Shown in pieces: positions 24,201 to 34,314 of a stretch of DNA of 64,000 nucleotides (positions are counted from its first letter, which is position 1; the number at the start of each line of letters is the position of its first letter). The notes beneath the pieces are model-generated. The model did not search any database, was not told where the DNA came from, and worked only from the letters and a program-made list of their open reading frames with translations. The stretch is from assembly GCA_028671895.1 (NCBI GenBank), contig CM053810.1, forward strand, positions 61,443,501-61,507,500. Direction: 5' to 3'. This DNA comes from Oenanthe sinensis. Lineage: Eukaryota; Streptophyta; Magnoliopsida; Apiales; Apiaceae. The translations under genes were made by a program, and so were the position numbers.

Positions 24201-27200
24201 TATTTTGGACAACTGCTTGATCAGTATCAGGTCCTTGAAGAAATCTGCATATAAGTAATATTGTTTGACACAGAAAAAAAGGAAAATCAAGAATATAGTG
24301 TGAGGTTGGAGTGTAAGTATAAAAAAGATAGCTCAAATTTTAGTAACAATGAAATTCAACAATCAAACTGCCCCAAGGACTATGATGAAATTTCACTCTG
24401 AGATACCAATATATGATCTAATGGAGCTTGTCCATGGAAAACGTCTGCCCTAGACCAATTAGGGCACGCTTTAATCTCAGTCATCTAATTAGATACTGGA
24501 CAGATGAAATTCAGTCTTTTCCTTCCATGCCTATTAGTAGCATAAGGAAAAGTCATAGCCAAGCCTAATAGGTGGAAAAGGGGAAGTCCCCGCATGCCTA
24601 ATAGGTGAAGTGAAACTCCAATCAGCGCCTAATAGGAGCAGACAGTAATTGGTAGGCGCAGATAGAAATTTTTCTCCCGAGCACGGAAGGTTTCTTCTTC
24701 TGCACCTAATATTTGTAGATTTTTTTAAACCTATAGATCCCAGCTATCCAATATCTGATCGAACAACTAAGAGATCAGTTTGAATTTAATGGTTTAGGGG
24801 CAAACATTTTTCCTGGACCAGTTCTCGTTGACTAAGAGAAAAGATCTTATTCACGTCAAGTTCTCGTATAGAAATCAATGACAACCCAAGTTTAATCCTG
24901 AAACATATTATCATATTCCATACCTATTATATTCTCCATATCTGTCTTCCAATTATAGCCACATAATTAATTTCAGCAGAGATCATAAAATCAGATACTT
25001 GAAGGTCCTTAAAGGCCGAGTTCAGTACCAATTCGAGTCCATGAAATTGGAACCATAACAATTATAATTAAATGATTGTGGCAAACATATTATGTGAGTT
25101 TAAATAGCTAGGTATTTTGATATAGTACACGCAAGCTCAGACACTACCCTTATCAAGGGGAGGGGGTAAAAATATTGCCATAACAATTGTAAAAGAAAAG
25201 TTCATACCGGCAGTTTCTTCCTAATATTTCTTCCCGCGTAAACTCAGTCAATGCAAGAAAGCTATCAGATGCAAATATCTGCATATGAGAAACTTTCCGC
25301 TCACGCACACAACAATAATGTAAAATTGATCAAGTTAATCCTATGACCTCCAACAGTAGCTAGTGGCACACAAAAAAAGTAGTGCAGAAGCAGTTAGACT
25401 TGGCCATAACAAGAGTTGAAAAGGAAAATATATCCTAAAATTTTCTTTAAGCATCATGATATGTAAACTTAAAGAAGATTTTGGTCGGTCATACAATTTT
25501 TTACGGAAATGCCAAATTTAGTAAAATCAAAACTTTGATAAAGTAGAGATCTCACAATTGAGTTGTCGGGAAGTCTCGGATCTGTAATAACAAAATTCTT
25601 TTCAATGCGCTCCAACGTCGTTGCTAGATCAATTCCTTGGCGTACATGTCTGTCCACATTATCGTCCCAACTGTCAAAGTGATTAAAGTCTTTGGAGACT
25701 GAAACTTCAGGGTCAATACCAGATTGCTCTTCAAACTTTTCTACTTTGCTTGAAGACCATCTTCGATGCCTGCAGAACATTAGCAATATCAATTAGAACT
25801 ATCAACAGTACTCAAAGTCTAAGGAAATCGTTGCGCTTATGATAAACATCATGTAACAAAATATAAAGAATTATTTAAAGTTAAAATTTGTGTAGTTAAA
25901 GAACAAGGGGAACCCAATAAAAACTAATAACTACTGGGAGATATAAAATCAAATATCTTCTTAGATGGAGAGGATTAACATTAATTAAGCGTGTCAGAAT
26001 GATTTTATTAAAATTGATTCAGTCGGTGCTTTTCTTACTTCCTGTGTACTAACTCTCTCTTTCTAAATATCCCAGGTCTGTATTAAAGACTATCATGTGT
26101 CTTTTCTTGTGGACGGGAACTATATTCCGGGAGATGATCACTTAGTAGACTGGGTGCCATGTGTTAGCCTCGTCTTGAAGGAGCTTTGGGCATCAAAATT
26201 CAAAAGGCCAAAAAGGTTAAGCAGAAATCAGCTGACCTGACTACAGAAGCGTACTCCGGTTTTAAAGGCTCAGTGGTTGGATGTTTGATGGGATCCAACT
26301 GAGGAGTTTGTATTTCCTTTGCACGAAAGTTTTTAGATGTAGCAGATTCCAGCTTGAGTTTTAACTTCTCCACATCTGACTGTTCAGTAGTATCATCATT
26401 CAAAGATTCTATATGAAATTGTGGATGCTCCACAGTTTGCACAACCTCAGTGATAGAACCCAAAGCCTTTTGCTTTTCACGAGCTGACGTGATGAACAAG
26501 AAGTAAAGAAATAGAATATTGACAGTACATATACGTCCAAAACATAGCTGAAGAAGTCTCCCTACCATCATAACGAATTAAGGATGTGGGTAATCGGTTT
26601 GGTCGCAATTTTTTTTCGTTTTTGCCTTCAGTGTACTTGCTGACTTCAACCTGCATTCTACCAGAAAGAACAATAACAACTAACTTAAATGCATGGAACT
26701 TCAAAAAGAGTAACTAAGCATAACTAAACAGTTTCATACAATATACATATCTTGTGTATATTCTTCTCCTTAATTCAAGATAATGAAATGAAAAGAAATT
26801 CATTTAGGTAGGTTTACTGCTACCGGGACAAAGAAATTCAAAATAAACCTAATGGGAGCCGAGCAACACTTGTACATATGCAACAACTATAATTGCTATT
26901 TACCAGATTGAGCAATCATGACTCTCTTTGACGAGAAATGCATGAGTTTGATTCATATACATTCATTTATTTTTATAAGATAGTGCTAATGATATATGAT
27001 CTCATCTAGCAAACAGTTCAACTTTAGGAGAGTTGATCATCTAACACTTTCCTATTTTACCAAACTTCTAAATACTTTATCATAATGAGACAAATAAGTT
27101 AAATTTAGAAAAAAAGATGGATTTGAGACCCATATCTAAAAGACAAATCTTGATTTGCACAAAACTGTTTTTTGCACTTATATCAGCAGTTTACTCTGTT

Positions 27201-30200
27201 AAAAGTTGCGGACTGGTGGGCAAAAAAATGGAACTGAAAATCTAGAAATGGCATATAAAGACCAATAAATGGGAAAAAAAGAGAGTACCCAATAAATTTA
27301 ATGGTGTTTCCGGAGTCATCTTTAATAGGGGTGATAGTGAGAAGATTCCAGAAAGGGGTGCCATTCTTCTTGTAGTTGAAAAGCCTCCCACAGTAGCTTG
27401 TCCCTTTTTCAAGTGCATTTCTTATCTTTGCTACTTCCTTTCTATCTGTCTCTGGCCCCTGTAAAAACCGGCTGCATACAATATTATCTACAGGTCAGCA
27501 AACAAAAAAATGAAGCCTAGTTGAAATGAATGCAAAATTATAAAATCTGAATATAGATAACATGAAATCGATAACTATAGTCTGTATAAAAATTTAAAAT
27601 GGCATTAAATTATATATAAATAATGTCAACCTCCCTCCAAACTTCATCCTAGGCTTCTTTCTTGTACTTTCATAGTACACCAGCCTTTTTACCATAGCAT
27701 CTTCCGGTGTGACGGTTTAAAATAAGAATTAAAAAAGATATCAGAACAATAAGAGTTGAAGTTCAGAACAATAAGAGTTGTATACATATATCCAAAGAAT
27801 GTAGGCCACCATGTTATCCACACAGGCTACTGCATTCTTATACAATAGAACAAGATACGGCAGATTAAGGAGAGATCATAGCAAGGAGGAGTCATATCAG
27901 TTGGAGTTCGGACAGGATTAAAAACAGTGGCCAGCCTTTTAGCAATTAAATCCTTCATACCGAGCAAGAATGCTTTAAACATCCTTACTATTTAATAAAA
28001 TAAAATAATAATCTCGATAAATTAACAATTGTTCTCTGTCCCTCCCAACATTATAGAGATCAGGGACGGACCTCGGGCTGGGCTAAGGTTGGCTCCAGCC
28101 CGGGTCAAAATTTCTGAGCCCATTTAACTTATATACTTCACTAAAGTCTAGCCCCATAAAAAATATGATCAGCCCTGTTCATATATATAATTTAACCATG
28201 CAACCCATATCTTAAAAAGCAGTCCAGCCCAACAACATATGTATTAACATATGTTCATCAGTCATCACAATTCATACACGCATGCCTTTCACAAAAAAGA
28301 AACAAATACTGCTGCTCTGCTTTGATTAGGTTATCGCCCATCGTTCAAGTTCCTCTAATCCCCTCAATCACACTATTCAGACCCTTTGTCTCTCCCTATA
28401 CAATGTAAGTATATATTTATTTTCATATTTGTTTAATTGTTTTTGTTTGTATATTTTATTTTAATGTCAAGCTTATACTAGTAATTTATTTTAATGCCTA
28501 ATATAATTTAGGAAAAACTTGAAAAATGATATGAATCTAAATAATGGGGGACTGGGGGTGGTAAAATTGATTGGTGATGGTGAATTGGTGGTTATAGTTT
28601 TAATTGATTAGTGGAAGTATTTGTATGTGTTCACAAATACTCATGTTTTTGTTGAAACTAGCACAATCAAACTAGCATGGTCTGGCAAAAATTCTAAAGG
28701 GTTCAGTTATGACATAGATTTAGGTGCACTACGATGTCTTTTGTAGACGCATAAACTCCACATACCTATCTGTTTAGGCCTGGCAGTAGGCACTATGCAA
28801 TTTGAATTAGATTTGGTATTTAATGGTATATACTACTTTTTATAAAAGATTCTCTTAAGTTTGGATCAGATGATGATAATTGCAATACTATAATAGATTA
28901 CGGTTGAAAGCTACTATAGAGTCTGTTCGATGGTTGAGTTTGCAAGCATGTGCATTACGGGGTCGTGATGAATCATCAACTTCTCGTAATAGAGGTAATC
29001 TTATTGAGATGGTCAAACTTATGGGTAGAATGAATGTTGATATTTCAAATGTTACTTTGGAAAATGCACCAAAAAATGCTATGTACATTTCTCCAAAAGT
29101 ACAAAAAGATATTTTACATATCCTTGCTTCTAAAGTAAGAAAAAAAAATTGTGATGAGGTAGGTGATTCTAAGTTATGCATTTTAGTTGATGAAGCAATA
29201 GATGCATCACATAAAGAACAAATGGCTATTGTACTTAGGTTTGTTGATGTTCATGGTCTCATACGTGAGCGTTTTTTTGATATTGTTAATGTGACTGACA
29301 CAACATCGTCAACTCTTAAAAAAGAAATATCAGATGTTCTTACACGATATAACTTGAGCATTCATGATATGAGAGGTCAGGGATATGATGGTGCTAGTAA
29401 TATGCGTGGTGCATTTAATGGTTTACAAGCTTTATTTCTTAAAGATTGTCCATATGCTTATTATGTACATTGTTTTGCTCATCGTTTACAATTAGCATTG
29501 GTTGGAGCTGCTGAGAAACAAGATTCTATCTGGGATTTCTTTTCTATGATGTCTAATGTTGTAAATATTGTTAGTGGTTCTTCTAAACGCCTTGTAGAGT
29601 TACAAACTGCACATGGCATTGAGGTTGATCATTCTGTGGCTAGTGGAGAACGTGAGACTGGGAGGGGACTTAATCAGATTGGAAATTTACAACGCGCTGG
29701 ATCTACTAGGTGGAGCTCTCACTTTAATTGTGTTTGTAGCTTAATTGATAAATATGGTTCAATAATTACTGTGTTGGAAAGCATTATTAGTTGTGGTACT
29801 TCTTCGAACTCTATGCGTGGAGAAGCTAGAGGTTCTTTAAAGGCATTGAAATCATTTAAGTTTTTATTTGTACTACACTTGATGCATAAGATCATGGGCA
29901 TTACAGATTTGCTTTGTCGAGCCTTGCAAAGTAAATCAATTGATATCTTGAATGCCATGGATTTAGTTGCAACAACAAAAGAGTTGCTACAATCTTTAAG
30001 AGATGAGGGTTTTGAGATTCTTTTGAAATATGTCATGACAATGTGTGAAAAGTTTGTAATTGATGTACCGGATATGAGTGCTCGTTACATGGATGGTATC
30101 CGTTCTGTGCGACAAAAAGATGATATTTCAGTTGAGCATCATTATCATTATGATGTATTTAATTCTGCAATTGATTTTCAGTTGGAAGAGCTACACTATA

Positions 30201-32161
30201 GGTTCAATGATAATGCTGTGGAGCTTTTGAGATTAAGTTCATCTTTGGAACCGAAGAACAATTTTAGTTCATTTGACATTGAGCAGATTTGTACCCTTGC
30301 TAGTAACTTTTATCCTGCTGATTTTGGCCAACAAGAGATGTACCATCTGAAACTCCAACTTGATCATTACAAGATTGATGTGATTAAACATGATAAATTT
30401 CAGAATTTGTCTACTATCTCTGAGTTATGTGTACGACTTGTTGATACAGGAAAGGCAGAAAACTACACTTTGATTTATAGGTTGATTTGTCTTGTCTTGA
30501 CTCTGCCCGTTTCTACAGCTACTACAGAACGTGTTTTTTCGGCTATGAAAATAGTTAAGACTGTTCTTCGTAATAAAATGGAAGAAGAATATCTGAGAGA
30601 TTCTATGCTTATCAACATTGAGAGAGAGTATGCTGAAGATATTGATACAGATGAAGTGATAGATGAGTTTTATGCTCAAAAGAATCGTCGAGTACAACTC
30701 AAATGATGTGAGTAAATCTTATTTTATTTTCATTTGTAAACTAGTATTGTTATTACTTGTTTTATGTCTATGTTGGAGTTTAAATTAATAGCATGATTTT
30801 GATTTTATATTTTAAAACTAGTTTGCCTCGTTATTTCTCTTTATTGAGTCGACGAAAAAAAATACTCCAGCCCAGGTGAAAATAAATTTCTGGGTCCGTC
30901 CCTGATAGAGATCATGCATTTTTTAACTCTGATCAATAAATAAAATCCTCCAATCTCGAGTCTATTCATTAATTAATTTAGTCCAATATATCTATTTACA
31001 TACATGTTCTATAAAAGATCAAGATGATATTAAGATCAACCAAAAAATATAATATAATTATTTAACAAAAATTAATCGAAAAAACATAGACATAAGAGAA
31101 TATAAGCAGCTTACTGTACTCAGTACCTTCGACGATGCAAAATTCGCCGGGAAACTTTTCGCCATTAAAAGACGCGGAGAACCAAATAAATTAAGGCAAC
31201 AAATGGAGGAGACACAATGCGTGTTTGAGTTTAAATAGTCTACTTAAACCGACTTCACCTGTTTATGATAGTTGTGTTTTTATGTACCTTTCTTATGAAA
31301 AATACAAGAAGAAATTCTCCCAAATATTGTTTCAAAATGATGTGCGTATATAATCGGTAACTTTTTATAATAATATAATATGAGAATGTCTACTAATTAA
31401 AACAATGCACACATCACGTGAGAAAAAAAATTGGGATAATTTTTGGGTGAGCAGCATTGCTCATTTTTATATTCATTCATGCATTAATAAAATTGTTGTA
31501 TTAAATAATTTAGTTTTTACAAAAAACTTCTTTTAATTTAGAAATTATAATTTATCAAACATTTTATTAATTAATACGTAAAATTATCCAAACACCTAAA
31601 TAACTTATAAATAATATTTTACGTATAACTTGTATGATATTTTTTATTATTAAAAAATCTCAAAACTTAATTTGTATGATATTTCTCTCTAATTAAAATT
31701 TATTCATTAATCTAAGCGAATTTATGAACATAATAAAATTACTCAGTAGTAAAGAGAAAATCACTACTACACTAGTCATTTGCTTCAACACTCAATGGGA
31801 AAAAATTACGGTAATGCAAAAATTAAATTTGAAAAATGATGTATATATGTATCCTCCGTTTTTCTAAAAAAAATTAAATATGTATTTAATAAATAAATAT
31901 TCCATATTAGTATCCTAATTTATATTATTTGTAATAATAGGCATTTTCGAATGAGTGTCTTATCTATACTATACTATATTATTATAACCGTAAAATTAAA
32001 ATTTTTGGTCGGTCGATACTGGGTCACGGGCCTAAAACATATACATGTATTATATATAATTTTACTTATTATAATACGGGCTCTAACTATATACATATTT
32101 ATATTAACTAAAATTTTACTTTTTATGCTCAATTATATATTTATTATAACACGGTCCAAAT

Positions 32162-32197
<36 letters not shown>

Positions 32198-34314
32198 CAT
32201 AGAATAAATTTATATAAAATAAGAGAACATATAATCTATACTTATCTATACTATATTATTAAAGCCGAAAGATTAAAAGTTTTGGTCGTCGGTTGGTTTG
32301 GTACTGGTGAACCATAGAAAAGATCTCGACCGTCCAATTTTAAGTGAACCATAGAAACAATCTTGACCGTTGAATTTTAATAAAATATAATTTTAAAAGA
32401 ATATAATCATACATACAATTCTAACACCAGTAGTCTTCCTTTTATGCAAACAACTCATAAACATTATAATTCTAAATAATATAAACATTACTTTTATATA
32501 AGAATATAATTATGGTGATATGATAATATTATATTATATTTAAATTATATTTTTTATTTTTTATTTTACGAATCTCACTTATCCTATAATTTTTATTTAA
32601 TATATCATTAAAGTCTATCCTATAATTTTAATTTAATATATCATTAAAATTTATGATAACATTGAAAGTTTGGTAGTCGGTCGATATTTGGGCCGGATAA
32701 TTGATTATTTATTGGGCCTAATTTTAAAATATTAATCTTCTAACTAAAATACAATCTCATATTAATCTTCTAATTAAAATATCTCACATTAATCTCTTAA
32801 GTAAAATATATCTCTATACAAAATAAACAAAAATTATCCTATTAAAATATAAATACAAATAAATTATATAAAAACATATGCATATAATATTAAATAAAAT
32901 TTAAATTATTATTATACAAATACAAATAAATTCAAATCATTAAAAAATATTAAAATAAAAATATTAAAAAACTAAAAAAATTCATCCGTGCATCGCACGG
33001 AATACAATAAAATATAATTTTAAATATGGTACTAGGTGAACCATAGAAAAGATCTTGACCGTCCAATTTTAAGTGAACCATAGAAACAATCTTAACCGTT
33101 GAATTTTAATAAAATATAATTTTAAAAGAATATAATTATACATACAATTCTAACACCAATAGTCCTCCTTTTATGCAAACAACTCATAAACATTATAATT
33201 CATCCTATTAAAATATAAATACAAATAAATTATATAAAAACATATACATATAATATTAAATCAAATAAAATTTAAATTATTATTATACAAATACAAATAA
33301 ATTCAAATCATTAAAAAATATTAAAAACTAAAAAAAAACCATCCGTGCATCGCACGGGTACAAGCTAGTATTAATATAAATTCTTAATATTATAAAATTT
33401 TATATTAAGTATCAATAAAAATATAAATAAAAAATCAATTTAATTAAATATTAGTTATCTGCGAAGCACAGGTTATAACCTTGTATAAATAGATACGTGA
33501 TTTATAAATTCATATTCTCAGTTGTAATCGGTAAAAAAGTTACATCTCATAATATTTGAAATGGATATATTACTACCAAAAAAATCTGTTCCTTGTGTTG
33601 TTCAAGAATCGAGACAGACCTTTTGGTCTTTTCAACTGTGTTTTTTCTGATCTTATTTTTCTCTATTTATTATTATTAAATTTCTTTGAACGTGGGTTCA
33701 AATAATGAAAAGCTAATAATTATGGGGGAATACCGAACACGTAAGACGATACTTCAACCATATAATTTTACAATTTAAATAATGGAATAGCAGAATGGAT
33801 AATCCAATGCTTACCAGTTATTTCCGATAACTTCTTGAACAGAATAACCAGTCATTTCAAAAAAGCCAGTGCTAGCATAAACTACTGGTAAATCTGGCTT
33901 AGTTGCGTCACTCACAACAAACGTTTGCTGTAATGTAGCCAATGCTGCCTTCAACTCAGTTGACACTCCATACTCCTCTGTATTCAGCCTCCCTGAATCT
34001 CCTGCCAATCGTCCCGATACATGTCTGCTCCGTGGGCTTGAAGTTATCGCGCGAAAGCTGCCCCCTCCGCCTTCTCCCACTGAAGGTTTTACCTCTAGTC
34101 CCCATTCAGCCGTCCTTTCTACAATTGTTGCCTCATCCACTATATTATTATTAGTACTGCTGCTGCTAGTACTTGCATTATTATTATTATTGTTATTGTT
34201 ACTAGTACTAGTACTAGTACTAGTACTGGCATTGTTCGTAGCAGGAGGTGTGTCGAAAACCATCCATCTGGCGACGCTTTTCGATGTTGATGCTGTGTTC
34301 CACGATGACTCCAT
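12236..34314 (-). CDS. Phototropin 2, blue-light receptor kinase, complete
   Basis: Twenty-two exons splice into one open frame of 2757 nt (918 residues; family about 915). Minus-strand exons: 34314-33815, 27471-27289, 26657-26566, 26483-26237, 25769-25556, 25278-25208, 24244-24138, 24005-23956, 23852-23748, 23448-23389, 23042-22953, 20779-20703, 20386-20302, 19059-18979, 18798-18695, 17878-17829, 17155-17049, 16432-16313, 14175-14124, 13331-13219, 12674-12534, 12343-12236. All introns are GT-AG. LOV1 photo-Cys 167 (GNNCRFLQG, codon split by intron 1) and LOV2 Cys 435 (GRNCRFLQG) are FMN-adduct residues. The AGC-VIII kinase has glycine loop GFGDMG (593-598), Lys615, YRDLKPEN (Asp711) and DFD (729-731, the family variant of DFG). 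PHOT2 rather than PHOT1 is favoured by ITEVVQT, RTAEWGL and STELKAALATLQQ. It acts at the plasma membrane in chloroplast movement, phototropism and stomatal opening. Asn/Ser/Thr tracts fill residues about 27-57. Several introns carry transposons. Confidence 0.95.
15017..16223. mobile_element. Non-autonomous hAT element in PHOT2 intron 18
   Basis: Termini CAGTGTTATTTAAGGCGAG and (reverse complement of right end) CAGTATTGTCAAAATCGCG. The flanking 8-bp duplication is ATGCCAAT (15009-15016) and ATGCCGAT (16224-16231), with one mismatch. Subterminal regions are rich in GGCGxxx/GCGC motifs. No transposase is encoded. It is interrupted by a second palindromic element at about 15475-15992, so the original hAT copy was about 690 bp. 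Confidence 0.85.
15475..15992. mobile_element. MITE with about 125-bp inverted arms nested in the hAT element
   Basis: The left arm starts GAGTAAAGTGCA and the right arm, read in reverse complement, GAGGAAAGTGCA. Matching inner blocks follow (ACACCACTT, TCTAGTTTAAA, CATTTTGTGG, TTCCGTCTATT), giving arms of about 120-130 bp with scattered mismatches around a central spacer. Superfamily is uncertain because the target duplication is unclear. Confidence 0.75.
18005..18028. repeat. Short (AT)n repeat in PHOT2 intron 15
   Basis: TATATATATA run of about 24 bp. Confidence 0.8.
21241..21553. mobile_element. 313-bp non-autonomous hAT MITE in PHOT2 intron 11
   Basis: Ends CAGTGGCGAATCCAG and (reverse complement) CAGGGGCGTAGCCAC. 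The 8-bp flanks are GTGGGAAC (21233-21240) and GTGAGAAC (21554-21561), identical but for one base. The terminal CAGxGGCG type and 8-bp duplication identify a hAT element; it is non-coding. Confidence 0.8.
24427..24822. mobile_element. Inverted-repeat MITE in PHOT2 intron 6
   Basis: The left end TTGTCCATGGAAAACGTCTG and the reverse complement of the right end TGGTCCAGGAAAAATGTTTG are the two arms of a terminal inverted repeat of about 30 bp, continuing into CCCTAGACCA / CCCCTAAACCA. The interior repeats GCCTAATAGG at least three times and once inverted. No target duplication could be assigned, so the superfamily is open. Confidence 0.6.
25970..26215 (+). mobile_element. LINE reverse-transcriptase fragment in PHOT2 intron 4
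   Basis: On the plus strand (antisense to PHOT2) the translation, with frame breaks and stops, gives the end of a plant L1-type ORF2: a VLFLLPVY segment, CVFFCGRELYSGR, HLVDWVP and, after a shift, RLEGALGIKIQKAKK. This is the region after the reverse transcriptase. It is a short relic whose right edge lies about 20 bp from the exon-4 donor at 26236, so it sits directly beside the exon. Confidence 0.6.
28061..30904 (+). mobile_element. hAT transposon with perfect ends in PHOT2 intron 1
   Basis: Bounded by a perfect 8-bp duplication ATAGAGAT (28053-28060 and 30905-30912) and a perfect 12-bp terminal inverted repeat, CAGGGACGGACC. Length is 2844 bp. It carries one long transposase frame in the opposite direction to PHOT2. 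Perfect duplication, ends and an open 608-codon frame all suggest a fairly recent insertion. Confidence 0.95.
28880..30706 (+). CDS. hAT transposase of the zinc-finger MYM1-like (DUF4371) type, probably N-terminally truncated
   Basis: An uninterrupted frame of 608 residues. Residues about 1-240 match the DUF4371 region of plant TTF-type/ZMYM1-like transposases (ILVDEAIDASHKEQMAIVLR, RGQGYDGASNMRGAFNGL, YYVHCFAHRLQLALV). Residues about 520-590 form the hAT dimerisation domain (LPVSTATTERVFSAMK, LRNKMEEEYL). Family members normally carry about 180-200 further residues at the amino terminus with a TTF-type zinc finger. The roughly 800 bp between the element's left end and this frame show no such sequence, and the frame starts mid-family at RLRLKATIES. 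So either an internal deletion removed the DNA-binding finger or a short upstream exon escaped me. Activity is therefore doubtful. Confidence 0.9.
   Translation: MQYYNRLRLKATIESVRWLSLQACALRGRDESSTSRNRGNLIEMVKLMGRMNVDISNVTLENAPKNAMYISPKVQKDILHILASKVRKKNCDEVGDSKLCILVDEAIDASHKEQMAIVLRFVDVHGLIRERFFDIVNVTDTTSSTLKKEISDVLTRYNLSIHDMRGQGYDGASNMRGAFNGLQALFLKDCPYAYYVHCFAHRLQLALVGAAEKQDSIWDFFSMMSNVVNIVSGSSKRLVELQTAHGIEVDHSVASGERETGRGLNQIGNLQRAGSTRWSSHFNCVCSLIDKYGSIITVLESIISCGTSSNSMRGEARGSLKALKSFKFLFVLHLMHKIMGITDLLCRALQSKSIDILNAMDLVATTKELLQSLRDEGFEILLKYVMTMCEKFVIDVPDMSARYMDGIRSVRQKDDISVEHHYHYDVFNSAIDFQLEELHYRFNDNAVELLRLSSSLEPKNNFSSFDIEQICTLASNFYPADFGQQEMYHLKLQLDHYKIDVIKHDKFQNLSTISELCVRLVDTGKAENYTLIYRLICLVLTLPVSTATTERVFSAMKIVKTVLRNKMEEEYLRDSMLINIEREYAEDIDTDEVIDEFYAQKNRRVQLK
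31963..33368 (+). mobile_element. Composite non-autonomous Helitron in PHOT2 intron 1
   Basis: The right end is a Helitron 3' terminus: hairpin CCGTGCATCGCACGG (33343-33357) followed by TACAAGCTAG and a host T at 33369. A matching 5' terminus, TCTATACTATATTATTAAAG, starts at 32245 after a host A. A related 5' end starts at 31963 (TCTATACTATACTATATT). A second copy of the hairpin lies inside at 32986-33000. Two long blocks recur: about 32299-32465 matches 33027-33201, and about 32838-32990 matches 33203-33352. The structure is thus two or more overlapping or nested Helitron copies, or an internal tandem duplication. No Rep/helicase is encoded. Confidence 0.8.
32166..32195. repeat. (AT)n microsatellite
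   Basis: About 30 bp of uninterrupted TA repeats between two Helitron 5' ends. Confidence 0.9.
34142..34240 (-). repeat. Coding microsatellites in PHOT2 exon 1
   Basis: Runs of ATT/GTT and ACTAGT-type units on the plus strand encode, on minus, Thr-Ser alternations, poly-Asn and poly-Ser in the disordered segment before LOV1 (residues about 27-57). Triplet units preserve the frame, so length is expected to vary between alleles. Confidence 0.85.

Larger units (their letters stand above)
27472..33814 (-). other. PHOT2 intron 1 (6.3 kb), a transposon-rich intron
   Basis: It separates exon 1 (ends AACTG|GTAAGC) from exon 2 (ATGCAG|CCGG) and splits the LOV1 photo-cysteine codon. It contains a 2.84-kb hAT element and about 1.4 kb of Helitron sequence, plus AT-rich filler. 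Both splice sites are canonical, so the frame survives. Confidence 0.9.

Noticed and set aside
30425..30697. Minus-strand frame inside the hAT element
   Set aside because: Antisense of the conserved transposase dimerisation domain; no family features.
33942..34154. Leu/Pro-rich plus-strand frame opposite PHOT2 exon 1
   Set aside because: Shadow of the exon encoding the start of LOV1; no features of its own.
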